From positions 130,332 to 194,331 of the forward strand of contig JBJLGX010000020.1 of NCBI GenBank assembly GCA_045564655.1: DNA of 64,000 nt, read 5' to 3'. The stretch comes from UBA826 sp045564655. Lineage in GTDB: Bacteria; Chloroflexota; Dehalococcoidia; Lucifugimonadales; UBA826. Position numbers and translations under genes: made by a program. The notes beneath the pieces were generated by a model. That model saw nothing but the letters and a program-made list of their open reading frames with translations. It did not search any database and was not told where the DNA came from. Positions 31,908 through 40,828 of this stretch are shown piece after piece (position 1 is the stretch's first letter; each line of letters opens with the position of its first letter).

Positions 31908-34343
31908 TTAGTATGAATATGTTGGTTTGAAAGCTAGCATTCGGGTTGAAAATTTGAATTCGCCTATCCATAAATGAGAACCGTCCCAGCCAATTGAGTT
32001 AGCCATTTTAATAGAATTGGCTGCTTTTGTTCCTAATCCTGTTCCCAATATGTTTTTTGGTGAATTCCCTGCTAATGCAGATTCTATAGAATCCCATCCT
32101 AATACTTGGTTTTTGCCTTGTTGACTAATGAAGAATCCGATATCTGTAAATACAGCGCTTTGTGGGAATGAATTATGAGTAGGAATACTCTTCAATGAAC
32201 CATTGGGTAAATCGTCAAATTTTATGGCTTTAACGTTAAAGCGGTCAGCAGGATATCCAGCGACTACTAACCATTCATTATTGGAATCTAATCGACCAGG
32301 TCCTTCGGGCACATCTATTGTATAGATTGGTTCAGTATCTTTATCTGGTATCCCTTCCCATATCCATACTTTTTTTGATTCCTTGCAAGAGATAGCAAAA
32401 TATTTTCCGTTGTATGTTATTCCTCGCAATTCTTTTAGGGATGCAGATCCTATTGAATCCGAAATAATTATTTCAGGCAATTCGCCTGTTCCATCAAATT
32501 TTTCCCAACCATATATACCTTTGTGTCCTGCTGTAAATACAGTGTCTCCGTAAACAGATAAGTCCCAAGGGGCATTGTCAAATCTTTTATAAAAGAGATC
32601 TGGTGGTACACCTGATTCTCCTGGGATTTGATTCCATACAGATAATGAACTGTCAAAGTCAGAAGTTATAAATAATCTTTCACCATTTGAATCTGGTACA
32701 CCATTTTGAATAATCCAATTTTTGTAATATGGATTACTTTCCCAACCCATTTCTTCTGATTCTGCACCTAAAGCCCATTCAGGTTTGACGTCAGGACCTG
32801 AAGGTAAACTGTTGTACACAGATACTCTTCCTCCATTGTACTCAACAACAAATAATTTTCCGCCAGCATATGCAACATCATTTCCATCTCCCCCACGCCA
32901 GCGATGCCCAACTCCTGGTAAAACAGGTACAGAAGCTTTGCCTTCTTCGGTTGTTTTTGGTAATTCATCCCACCATTGGAGCGTTTCTGAAGTACCAGAT
33001 ATAGCTATAAGCTTTGTTCCTATAATTGTTCCTCCAACCCATGACCCTAAACATGCGTCAGGGGCTTGGTTGGATTTAGTTGGCCAATTTGCCCATATAT
33101 GACTACTGGATCCATTGCTACATTCGGTTTTCCCATTTTCATCTCCTACTAGTAGAAATTCTCCATTTGATACAATTCCTCTAGGAGTTCCTATGCTTGA
33201 GTGCTTTATGCTTAAATTGGGCTGAACTGACCCTGAATTAGGGAAGCTATTCCATAGGATGATTTTATTACCATTGTCGCCACCACTTGTTACTGATACC
33301 GCAAGTTTTTCGTCATCTGTCCAGACTCCCCAAGGCCATGATTCTTTAGTTCCTATTAGTTGATCTATATTAATTGCATAGTCGGCTGGTTGGGCTGACT
33401 TAGTAGGAAAAGTTTTCCATATTAAAATTCGGTTATTGTTAGAATCCGCCACTAACATTTTTCCGTTAGGGGATATGAATACTTGTCCGGGAAAATCAAG
33501 TTCAGATAAGCTTTTGCCTTCCATTTGCGTTTCGAAATTAGTTTGTCCGATAACTATATCTGGATCAACATTACTATCTGGAATAGATTCCCATATTAAT
33601 ATTCTGTTATTGTTTCTATCTGAAACTGCTATCTTTGTTCCATCAGAAGAAATGGACACTGGATGATTCAATAGATTTGGTCCTCCAGATTTATTAAATC
33701 CATAACCAGAAATCCATAAATCAGCATTTTGATTAGCTCTAAATGATGTATTAGATGTAGGTTCTGCAACTTTGTAATTCGTGGATTGTTTAGTGACTGT
33801 CATTTCACGCAAAACAGGTTGCCCTTGAGGCGGTTGTCCTGGTTGCCCACCTGGAGATTGATGTCCTTGAGGTGGTTGTCCTGGTTGTCCACCTGGAGAT
33901 TGATGTCCTTGAGGTGGTTGTCCTGGTTGTCCACCTGGAGATTGATGTCCTTTTGGAGGCTGTCCAGGCTGCATAGGTTGTTCAGGTTGTTCAGGTTGCA
34001 TAGGCTGTTGTCCTGGTTGTCCTGGTTGTCCTGGCTGTCCTGGCTGTCCTGGCTGTCCTGGTTGTCCTGGCTGTCCGGGTTGTCCGGGTTGTCCGGGTTG
34101 TCCGGGTTGTCCGGGTTGGCCGGGGAGAGGAGGTGATTTTTGCTGTTCTGGTTCTAAGGATTCTTCAGGTTGCATGGGAGGTTGTCCGGGTAAAGGAGGG
34201 AATTCTTCTTGGCCAGGCTGCATGGGTTGCCCTGATTGAACAGAAGGAGCACCAGTTTGAGAGCTATCTGAACAAGATATAAATAATAATAGTATTAGTA
34301 CTATACTGAATATCTTGATTTTCGATTTATTTATAATAAGCAT
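31908..34343 (-). CDS. Lipoprotein with collagen-like GQP stalk and NHL-type beta-propeller
   Basis: 811 aa. Lipoprotein signal: basic N-terminus, hydrophobic helix, lipobox LFIS-C (Cys 24). Residues about 30-190 are a low-complexity stalk: 12 exact GQP triplets in a row (Gly every third residue, as in a collagen helix), then three 14-residue units beginning GHQSPGGQ. From about 205 the protein is a beta-propeller-like array with units such as SSDGTKIAVSDRNNNRILIWE and SPNGKMLVADSNNNRILIW, typical of NHL repeats. Predicted: a surface-anchored protein with an extended stalk and a head for ligand binding. Ligand unknown. The next gene downstream is the HExxH protease. Confidence 0.8.
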   Translation of the reverse strand: MLIINKSKIKIFSIVLILLLFISCSDSSQTGAPSVQSGQPMQPGQEEFPPLPGQPPMQPEESLEPEQQKSPPLPGQPGQPGQPGQPGQPGQPGQPGQPGQPGQPGQPGQPGQQPMQPEQPEQPMQPGQPPKGHQSPGGQPGQPPQGHQSPGGQPGQPPQGHQSPGGQPGQPPQGQPVLREMTVTKQSTNYKVAEPTSNTSFRANQNADLWISGYGFNKSGGPNLLNHPVSISSDGTKIAVSDRNNNRILIWESIPDSNVDPDIVIGQTNFETQMEGKSLSELDFPGQVFISPNGKMLVADSNNNRILIWKTFPTKSAQPADYAINIDQLIGTKESWPWGVWTDDEKLAVSVTSGGDNGNKIILWNSFPNSGSVQPNLSIKHSSIGTPRGIVSNGEFLLVGDENGKTECSNGSSSHIWANWPTKSNQAPDACLGSWVGGTIIGTKLIAISGTSETLQWWDELPKTTEEGKASVPVLPGVGHRWRGGDGNDVAYAGGKLFVVEYNGGRVSVYNSLPSGPDVKPEWALGAESEEMGWESNPYYKNWIIQNGVPDSNGERLFITSDFDSSLSVWNQIPGESGVPPDLFYKRFDNAPWDLSVYGDTVFTAGHKGIYGWEKFDGTGELPEIIISDSIGSASLKELRGITYNGKYFAISCKESKKVWIWEGIPDKDTEPIYTIDVPEGPGRLDSNNEWLVVAGYPADRFNVKAIKFDDLPNGSLKSIPTHNSFPQSAVFTDIGFFISQQGKNQVLGWDSIESALAGNSPKNILGTGLGTKAANSIKMANSIGWDGSHLWIGEFKFSTRMLAFKPTYSY
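33825..33950 (-). repeat. Three 42-bp tandem repeats coding GHQSPGG-type units
   Basis: Three head-to-tail 42-bp units (33825-33866, 33867-33908, 33909-33950), almost identical in DNA sequence, inside the lipoprotein stalk. Near-identity suggests recent duplication. Confidence 0.9.
34011..34118 (-). repeat. Twelve 9-bp tandem repeats coding Gly-Gln-Pro
   Basis: Twelve consecutive 9-bp units of the form tcc(t/g)gg(t/c)tg on the plus strand, translating on the minus strand as repeated Gly-Gln-Pro. Length variation here would change stalk length without a frameshift. Confidence 0.95.
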
Positions 34344-34468
34344 TTATTTAAGTTATTATTATCAATGTTTTTTACTTTTAAAGTAAGAATCTATTTTAAA
34401 ATTTGAGCACATTATGTTTATACATATGTTTTAATACACCACTATTAGCAACATTTTACATAATTATG

Positions 34469-34543
34469 TGGAGCGGGAGACCGGATTCGAACCGGCGACA
34501 GCCTGCTTGGAAGGCAGGAACTCTACCGCTGAGTTACTCCCGC
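34469..34543 (-). tRNA. tRNA-Gly (anticodon UCC)
   Basis: On the minus strand the gene reads GCGGGAG (acceptor), a D-arm with AGCGGTAG, the anticodon stem CCTGC/GCAGG around CTTCCAA (anticodon TCC), a T-arm with GGTTCGAATCC, and CTCCCGC closing the acceptor. The discriminator is T and CCA is encoded (34469-34471). An open frame on the plus strand that crosses this gene is an artefact. Confidence 0.96.
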
Positions 34544-34620
34544 ATGTAATGATAAAATTATACTATGAAATTAATTCTTTTATCTTCAACAAATTATACT
34601 TTAACAAATCAGGTGAGAAT

Positions 34621-35529
34621 GTGAATGTAAATCTATTGTCTCATTCTGATATAGAGTCCGCAAAAAACAAACTTGTAATAGTTACTGGTTCTAATAGCGG
34701 TATTGGTAGAGAAATAGCTAAATCATTCGCTGATTATGGGTCTAAAGTTATTATTGCTTGCCGAAATGAACAATCTGCTTTGGAGGCTAAAAAATATATA
34801 GGATTAAATTCTGAATTTATTTATTTGGATCTAAGTGAGATTGATTCGATATATAAATTTGTCGATGAAGTAAAGTCACGATATGGGAAAATTGACATAT
34901 TGGTTAATAATGCAGGTGTTTTGAGACCACCGCTCACTAGAACTAAATCAGGTTTGGAATTAACTTTCGCTGTTAATTATATTGGTTATTATTCGCTGGC
35001 GTTATTGATGATTCCTTTAATCAGGAATGTTTTAGGATCCCGAATTATTAATGTGTCTAGTATTTCTCAATACAGTGTGAAAAATATTGATTGGGATAAT
35101 GTAAATTCAGAAAATGGATATTATAAAAATAAAATTTATGCGTTGACTAATTTATTTAGGATGATGCTTACGATTGAACTAAATAAACGATTGGGTAATT
35201 CCAATTCCAATATCATTTCTTTAGCCTGCCATCCCGGGGTTTCAATAACTAACATTGTAAGAAATTTACCAAAATTTATTAGTAATCCTGCGATAGTAAA
35301 TATATTAAACAAATTAATTTTTCAACCACCAGATAAAGCTTCTCACTCTGCAATCATGGCTTCCCTGAGTTCTGCTGTGAAAGGCGGCGATTTTATTGGA
35401 TTAAATACTAGGAAACAATATAAAGGTAGCCCGCTAATCGTTTCTCCAAATGAATTGGCATTTGATAAAGAATTGAGGCAAAGGTTATGGGGTATATCAG
35501 CAGAAATAACAGGTATTGATTTAAATTGA
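34621..35529 (+). CDS. Short-chain dehydrogenase/reductase, retinol-dehydrogenase-like
   Basis: 302 aa. Start at GTG 34621 preceded by AGGTGA; an apparent longer frame runs back through the tRNA-Gly gene and is not real. The Rossmann motif is TGSNSGIGREIA, followed by NNAG, Ser in NVSSIS and the catalytic YYKNK (YxxxK) with ALTN after it, the pattern of the RDH11-14-like SDR group. The substrate is not deducible. The 3' end overlaps the end of convergent cofH by 9 nt. Confidence 0.85.
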   Translation: MNVNLLSHSDIESAKNKLVIVTGSNSGIGREIAKSFADYGSKVIIACRNEQSALEAKKYIGLNSEFIYLDLSEIDSIYKFVDEVKSRYGKIDILVNNAGVLRPPLTRTKSGLELTFAVNYIGYYSLALLMIPLIRNVLGSRIINVSSISQYSVKNIDWDNVNSENGYYKNKIYALTNLFRMMLTIELNKRLGNSNSNIISLACHPGVSITNIVRNLPKFISNPAIVNILNKLIFQPPDKASHSAIMASLSSAVKGGDFIGLNTRKQYKGSPLIVSPNELAFDKELRQRLWGISAEITGIDLN

Positions 35530-36825
35530 ATTAGATTTGCCGCTTATAGATTTTAGTGAAGGATGTACAAATCTATGGTCTTTCATGTTAGCCAATTGCT
35601 CATATGATCCAAATATTTCTTCAACATCGCCCTCTATAAGGTCTAAGGGTTCTTTGGGGGTATCATCGTTGTCATATATGCGTCTAATCTTATAATCAGT
35701 ATATCTTTCAGCTGGAATCCTTCCGGTGCTTCGAATCATGTCTCTGAAAGTTGAAGGCTTCATTAATTGTCCATGCATTGCTCCAGCAGATGTGGATATA
35801 CTTTCGTTTATCAATGTACCACCTAAGTCATTTACTCCAGCATTTAATAATAACTGAGACATTTTGTCGCCTTCTTTAACCCATGATGCTTGGATATTAG
35901 GAATATGGTTATTCAGCATTATTCGTGATACAGCATGAACTTTCATAACTTCTGTGCCAGTAGCTCCCATTCTGATATCAGGAATAGATTTCTGTACAGA
36001 CATCGGAGCCTCAGAGCTTACAAAACTTAAAGGTACAAATTCAGTAAATCCATGGGTTTCACGTTGTATATTCCTTATAGTGTCAATATGGTTGGCAATG
36101 TGCATATTGTTTTCTACATGACCAAACATAATGGTTGATGTAGTTGGTATTTTTAATTTATGGGCTGTTTTAATTACTTCGATCCACTGATCTTTTGTAA
36201 TTCTTCCCAGAGATATTTTGTCTCGTATTTCTTGATCTAATATTTCTGCCGATGTTCCTGGTAAACTCCCAACTCCGGCATTTTTCAGATCATTCAAATA
36301 AGATTCTATACTTGATTTTGATCGCACTGAACCATAAAGAACTTCTTCAGGTGAAAACCCGTGCACATGAATGTCTGGCAACTCTTTTTTAATGGCTTCA
36401 CATATTTTGACATATAAATCTCCTTCCATTTTAGGGGGTAGTCCAGCTTGTACGCATACTTCAGTTGCTCCGTATTTATATGCTTGCTTAGCCTTTTCTA
36501 CTATCATTTCAGTAGGCAGAAAATAACCTTGTTCTTCTCGATGATCACGACTAAAAGCACAGAAACCACATCGTTTAACACATACATTTGTAAAATTTAT
36601 ATTTCTATTTACAACATATGTGACAATATCCCCAACTGTTTGCTTTCTTAGTTCATCGGCAACCATTAATGTAGCTTGATATTCAAGCCCTCTAGATTCT
36701 AATAATTCAAAAGCTTGCTCAGCACTTATATCTTTTCCTGATAATGCTATCTCTAATATTTGGCCAATTGGTGTAGAGATATTTGAAATAAGCTTATTTA
36801 ATTCTAAATTTTCAATTTGAAACAT
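35521..36825 (-). CDS. cofH: FO synthase subunit CofH
   Basis: Radical-SAM enzyme joining tyrosine to 5-amino-6-ribitylaminouracil, with CofG, to make FO, the chromophore of F420. 434 aa. The cluster motif is CVKRCGFC (CxxxCxxC), followed by the CofH-specific VCVQAGLPP and LPGTSAEIL. Its C-terminal domain contains LLLNAGVNDLGGTL. It overlaps cofG by 14 nt and follows it in the same operon. A longer than usual C-terminal tail (EPLDLIEGD onwards) is present. Confidence 0.95.
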   Translation of the reverse strand: MFQIENLELNKLISNISTPIGQILEIALSGKDISAEQAFELLESRGLEYQATLMVADELRKQTVGDIVTYVVNRNINFTNVCVKRCGFCAFSRDHREEQGYFLPTEMIVEKAKQAYKYGATEVCVQAGLPPKMEGDLYVKICEAIKKELPDIHVHGFSPEEVLYGSVRSKSSIESYLNDLKNAGVGSLPGTSAEILDQEIRDKISLGRITKDQWIEVIKTAHKLKIPTTSTIMFGHVENNMHIANHIDTIRNIQRETHGFTEFVPLSFVSSEAPMSVQKSIPDIRMGATGTEVMKVHAVSRIMLNNHIPNIQASWVKEGDKMSQLLLNAGVNDLGGTLINESISTSAGAMHGQLMKPSTFRDMIRSTGRIPAERYTDYKIRRIYDNDDTPKEPLDLIEGDVEEIFGSYEQLANMKDHRFVHPSLKSISGKSNSI

Positions 36826-38014
36826 ACTTATCGATACCTTTTTTTACATAACCAGATTTGTCAGATATTTTGCGTATATGTTCTATTATATATTCAGGGA
36901 GATATTTATTGGTATCTATGAAGTATTCAGGGTATACCGGCAAGCGCGGAGTTAATTTAAATCCTTTCGCTTCAGTTTTAGTCTTTAACGAATTTAACGT
37001 TGGCCACGGGGATTCAGGGTTAACATAGTCTATCGTTATAGGAGAAACTCCACCCCAGTCATTAATTCCGGCATCTAAATAGATTTCAAAGTTATCTGAA
37101 GACAAATTTGGTGGAGCTTGAATATTCATATTTGACCCTAATATTAATCGGGCCATAGATATTGTCCATAACATATCGATCGTTTCAGCATCATCACTGT
37201 TGGACATTGGAGTATTAGGTTTTGATTTGAAGTTTTGTATTATAACTTCTTGTATATTCCCATATGTTTTTTGTAATTCTAGTATTTCAAATAAGGATTC
37301 TATTCTGTCTTCAAGAGTTTCTCCAATTCCAATTAATAATCCTGTGGTAAAAGGTATGTTCAATTCCCCTGCATTTTGCATAGTTTTTATTCTAGCGATA
37401 GGTCTTTTACTAGGGGCAAATTCATGAGGCCCTCCTGGTTGATATAGTAACTTGCTAGTGCTTTCTAGCATTAGCCCTACAGAAGCATTATATTTTTTGA
37501 TCTCTCTTAATTCATTTTTACTCATTGTGCCTGGGTTAGCATGAGGTAATAATGTAGAGTTATTAATTACTAATTTGCACATATCTGTTACGTATTCGAG
37601 AGTTGTTTTATATCCTCGTTCATTTAACCATGTTTTTGCTTCTTCAAATCTTAATTCTGGCCTTTCTCCTAATGTGAATAACGCTTCTGTACAACCTGCT
37701 TGTTCGCCCTTCTTAACCACTTTTAATATTTCTTCAGGATCCATATACAGATTTTTGACGTCTTTAGGGTCTTTTCTGAATGTACAATAACCACAATAAT
37801 CTCTGCATAATTGAGTTAATGGTATGAATACTTTTGGAGAAAAAGTTATTTTGTTTCCTTTGCCTTTATCCCTAATAGATGAAGCTGCCACACATAATTT
37901 TTCAATGTTTTTATTGATGTCTTTTGATAAAGACATAGCTTCATCTTTTGTGATGAATTCATGAGCTATGCTTTTAGATAAAGCGTATTTAATGGTTTGT
38001 TGATTAGATCCCAT
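36812..38014 (-). CDS. cofG: FO synthase subunit CofG
   Basis: Radical-SAM partner of CofH; closes the deazaflavin ring (7,8-didemethyl-8-hydroxy-5-deazariboflavin synthase). 400 aa. The cluster motif is CRDYCGYC (CxxxCxxC); CofG features include LFTLGERPE, HANPGTMS, GLLIGIGET and the Asp-rich SDDAETIDMLW stretch. Start ATG lies 6 nt after the polA stop, so polA-cofG-cofH form one transcription unit. Other F420 genes (cofC, cofD, cofE) are not in the window. Confidence 0.95.
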   Translation of the reverse strand: MGSNQQTIKYALSKSIAHEFITKDEAMSLSKDINKNIEKLCVAASSIRDKGKGNKITFSPKVFIPLTQLCRDYCGYCTFRKDPKDVKNLYMDPEEILKVVKKGEQAGCTEALFTLGERPELRFEEAKTWLNERGYKTTLEYVTDMCKLVINNSTLLPHANPGTMSKNELREIKKYNASVGLMLESTSKLLYQPGGPHEFAPSKRPIARIKTMQNAGELNIPFTTGLLIGIGETLEDRIESLFEILELQKTYGNIQEVIIQNFKSKPNTPMSNSDDAETIDMLWTISMARLILGSNMNIQAPPNLSSDNFEIYLDAGINDWGGVSPITIDYVNPESPWPTLNSLKTKTEAKGFKLTPRLPVYPEYFIDTNKYLPEYIIEHIRKISDKSGYVKKGIDKYVSN

Positions 38015-38020
38015 AGTATA

Positions 38021-40798
38021 TTATTTTAATTCACCCCAATTTGAACCTGTATTTATTTCTACAGTTAAGGGCACTGATAGTGAAACAGCACTAGGCATCA
38101 ATTCTGTAATAATTGATTCTATTTGGGAAATTTCGTTATTTGGAACATCAAATATAAGTTCATCATGAACCTGTAGGGTCATCAAAGATTCTAATTTTAA
38201 ATCATCTATTCTTTTCTGTATATTTATCATGGCTATTTTTATTATGTCTGCGGCAGTACCTTGAATTGGCATATTTATAGCTGCTCTTTCTGCCTGACTT
38301 CTTATGCGATGATTAGATGAATTAATATCATGTAGATATCGTCGTCTTCCTAGCAATGTTTCTACGTATCCGGTATTTCGGCATTGTTCTTTTATTTCTT
38401 CTAGATAATTTTTAATTCCCGGATATTTATCGAAATATATTTCGATAAATTTTTTACCTTGTTTTTGAGACAGATCTGTTTGGCGAGTAATGCCGTGAGG
38501 ACTTAATCCGTATATGACGCCAAAATTTAAGACTTTGGCTATTCTTCTCATATCTGTAGTGACTTCATTTATTGGTATGTTATACACTAACGCACTAGTA
38601 GCGCTATGTATGTCTTCTCCATTTTGAAATGCATTTATAAGACCGGAATCTCGAGAAAAATGTGCTAGTACACGTAATTCTATTTGAGAATAGTCGGCAG
38701 ATATGAGGGACCAATTAGTTGGGTCTTTGGATATGAAAGATTCTCTGACTTTACGGCCTAATTCTGACCGAACAGGTATGTTTTGTACGTTTGGGTCGTT
38801 ACTCGAAATACGCCCTGTGGCAGTACCTGTTTGTCTATATGATGTATGGACTCTATTTGTTTGATTATTCAGTAGTTCTGGTAACGAATCAACATATGTT
38901 GATTTAATTTTAGATATTTCCCGATATTCAAGTACTCGATTTAAGACTTCGTATGATCTAGGGTCTGCAGTATTTGCTTCTCCTCGATCTAATTTAGACT
39001 TTAACTCATCTAAAGATTGGGCGTCTGTAGAATGGCCACTTTGTATTTTTCTTGTTGGGGGTAAATTTAATTCTGAAAACAATATGTCACTTAATTGTTT
39101 TGGTGAATTTAAATTAAATTCATGCCCTATCAAATTAAACATTTCAGATTCGATATTTTCTAATTGTTTGCCTAACGTTTTTGACATTTTTTCTAAGAGA
39201 GGTATATTTAAGGAAACTCCATTTTGTTGCATTTTGATAAGTATTGAAACTAAAGGTAATTCCACTTCATCATATAGTTTTGTAATTTTCTTTTCAGATA
39301 GTTCAGTCTTTAAAAGTGGATATAGTTTTTCAGTATAATATGCATCTGCAGCAGCGTATGGTGCCGCATCTTTGATTGGAACGTCAGCCATAGTTATTTG
39401 ACTGCGCCCTTTTCCAATTAGGTTCGTAATAGGAGTCATTTCTTCTTCAAAGCATTCTAATGTTAGTTGCTTTAGTCCGTAATTTCTTCTGCCGCTAAGA
39501 TGCGCAGCAATCATTGTATCGAATTGTATATTTGTGACGTGTATACCGTTTTGAGTAAGAACACTTATGTCATAATTTGCGTTATGTGCTCGGATAGGAA
39601 TTTGAGGATCTTCGAATATAGGTTTAATTTTTTCAATGATGAGAGATTTGTCTAATTGTCCAGGTTCATTATGTCCTATGGGTATGTACCAGGTTTCACC
39701 GTCTTTTATAGAGATAGATATACCTACTAATTCACAAGTCATCGTATTTAATCCAGTTGTTTCTGTATCAAAAGAAAATCCATCTTTGGTAGATATCTTA
39801 TGGGATAAATTATCTAACTCACTTTGTGATGTCACTAAGTTATATTCGATTGCTGTTGTAGTCGGAATCAAACTTGTTTGAATTTCAGTGATAGATTTGT
39901 CTGATATATCTATAGTAGCTAATTTAGGAATAATAGAATTAAATTCTAGCTCTTTTAAAAAATCTATTATTTCGGCAGCTTTAAAATCTCCAAATCTTGT
40001 TGTCTCTAAGTCTAATTTTATTGGAGCATTCGTAACAATTTCAGTTAATTTCATGCTTCTTGATAAAAGTTCTTTATTTTCGATGAGAGATTTTTGGGCT
40101 TTAGGTGGGGTTATGGAATCTATATTGTTGTATATATTCTCAATAGAATTGAATTCTGTTAGAAGTTTTATTGCAGTTTTGATCCCTATTCCTGGGACTC
40201 CCGGAATATTATCTGATGAGTCCCCTTGTAGTGCTTTTATTTCTGATACATATTCGGGACCTAAACCGTCAAACCTATCTTTTACCCCTTCAATATCATA
40301 GAGAGACTTTTTTTGGTTAGAACCGCTCATGTAAACGTGTGTTTTTTCAGTAACTAACTGAAGAGTATCAGAGTCTCCTGTCAAAATAAGTGTATCTAAA
40401 TTTTCTAATTCGGCTTGTTTTGATAAGGTTCCTAATAAATCATCGGCTTCAAAGCCTTCTAGTTGGTAGATGGGTACATTAAATGCATCCATCAACTCTC
40501 TCACTCTATCAAATTGGCCTTTTAATTCTGGGGGAGTAGGAGGTCTGTGGGCTTTATATTCATCAAACATCTTATGGCGAAAAGTTGGTTTTGGGAGATC
40601 GAAAGTTATGGCTACATGTGTAGGATTCCAGTCATCTATTGATTTAATAAATGCATTGGCAAAACCATATACTCCTCTTACGTCTTCTCCTGTGGTGGAT
40701 ACTGTTAATGGACGTTGTATCGCATGGAATGACCTATGAACAATTGCATGTCCATCTATAAGAATTAAAAGATTTTTAGAGGTATCAGTTTTTACCAT
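38021..40798 (-). CDS. polA: DNA polymerase I (with proofreading)
   Basis: Gap-filling repair polymerase. 925 aa with three domains: 5'-3' exonuclease (about 8-290, LIDGHAIVHRSFHA, LEGFEADDLLGT, GDSSDNIPGVPGIG), 3'-5' exonuclease (about 320-500), and the family A polymerase (DYSQIELRVLAHFS, RRIAKVLNFGVIYGLSPHG, VHDELIFDVP). The exonuclease keeps FDTETTG (Asp 344, Glu 346), so proofreading should be active, unlike in Taq-type enzymes. It is the first gene of a polA-cofG-cofH unit. Confidence 0.97.
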   Translation of the reverse strand: MVKTDTSKNLLILIDGHAIVHRSFHAIQRPLTVSTTGEDVRGVYGFANAFIKSIDDWNPTHVAITFDLPKPTFRHKMFDEYKAHRPPTPPELKGQFDRVRELMDAFNVPIYQLEGFEADDLLGTLSKQAELENLDTLILTGDSDTLQLVTEKTHVYMSGSNQKKSLYDIEGVKDRFDGLGPEYVSEIKALQGDSSDNIPGVPGIGIKTAIKLLTEFNSIENIYNNIDSITPPKAQKSLIENKELLSRSMKLTEIVTNAPIKLDLETTRFGDFKAAEIIDFLKELEFNSIIPKLATIDISDKSITEIQTSLIPTTTAIEYNLVTSQSELDNLSHKISTKDGFSFDTETTGLNTMTCELVGISISIKDGETWYIPIGHNEPGQLDKSLIIEKIKPIFEDPQIPIRAHNANYDISVLTQNGIHVTNIQFDTMIAAHLSGRRNYGLKQLTLECFEEEMTPITNLIGKGRSQITMADVPIKDAAPYAAADAYYTEKLYPLLKTELSEKKITKLYDEVELPLVSILIKMQQNGVSLNIPLLEKMSKTLGKQLENIESEMFNLIGHEFNLNSPKQLSDILFSELNLPPTRKIQSGHSTDAQSLDELKSKLDRGEANTADPRSYEVLNRVLEYREISKIKSTYVDSLPELLNNQTNRVHTSYRQTGTATGRISSNDPNVQNIPVRSELGRKVRESFISKDPTNWSLISADYSQIELRVLAHFSRDSGLINAFQNGEDIHSATSALVYNIPINEVTTDMRRIAKVLNFGVIYGLSPHGITRQTDLSQKQGKKFIEIYFDKYPGIKNYLEEIKEQCRNTGYVETLLGRRRYLHDINSSNHRIRSQAERAAINMPIQGTAADIIKIAMINIQKRIDDLKLESLMTLQVHDELIFDVPNNEISQIESIITELMPSAVSLSVPLTVEINTGSNWGELK

Positions 40799-40828
40799 AT
40801 TCTACAGATTATACATCTAATTAATATA

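Noticed and set aside
33825..34118. Tandem repeats as a CRISPR array
   Set aside because: No spacers; the 9- and 42-bp units are coding and in frame.
33786..34136. Plus-strand frame rich in repeated Leu-Ser-Trp
   Set aside because: It is the antisense of the GQP repeat region in the lipoprotein gene; the composition is a by-product of the repeat.
34372..34386. TTACTTT-T-AAAGTAA palindrome upstream of the lipoprotein gene
   Set aside because: Very AT-rich and short, expected by chance in such DNA, and with no second copy seen.
34468..34620. Upstream extension of the SDR gene
   Set aside because: The frame runs through the tRNA-Gly gene on the other strand; a GTG at 34621 has a Shine-Dalgarno.
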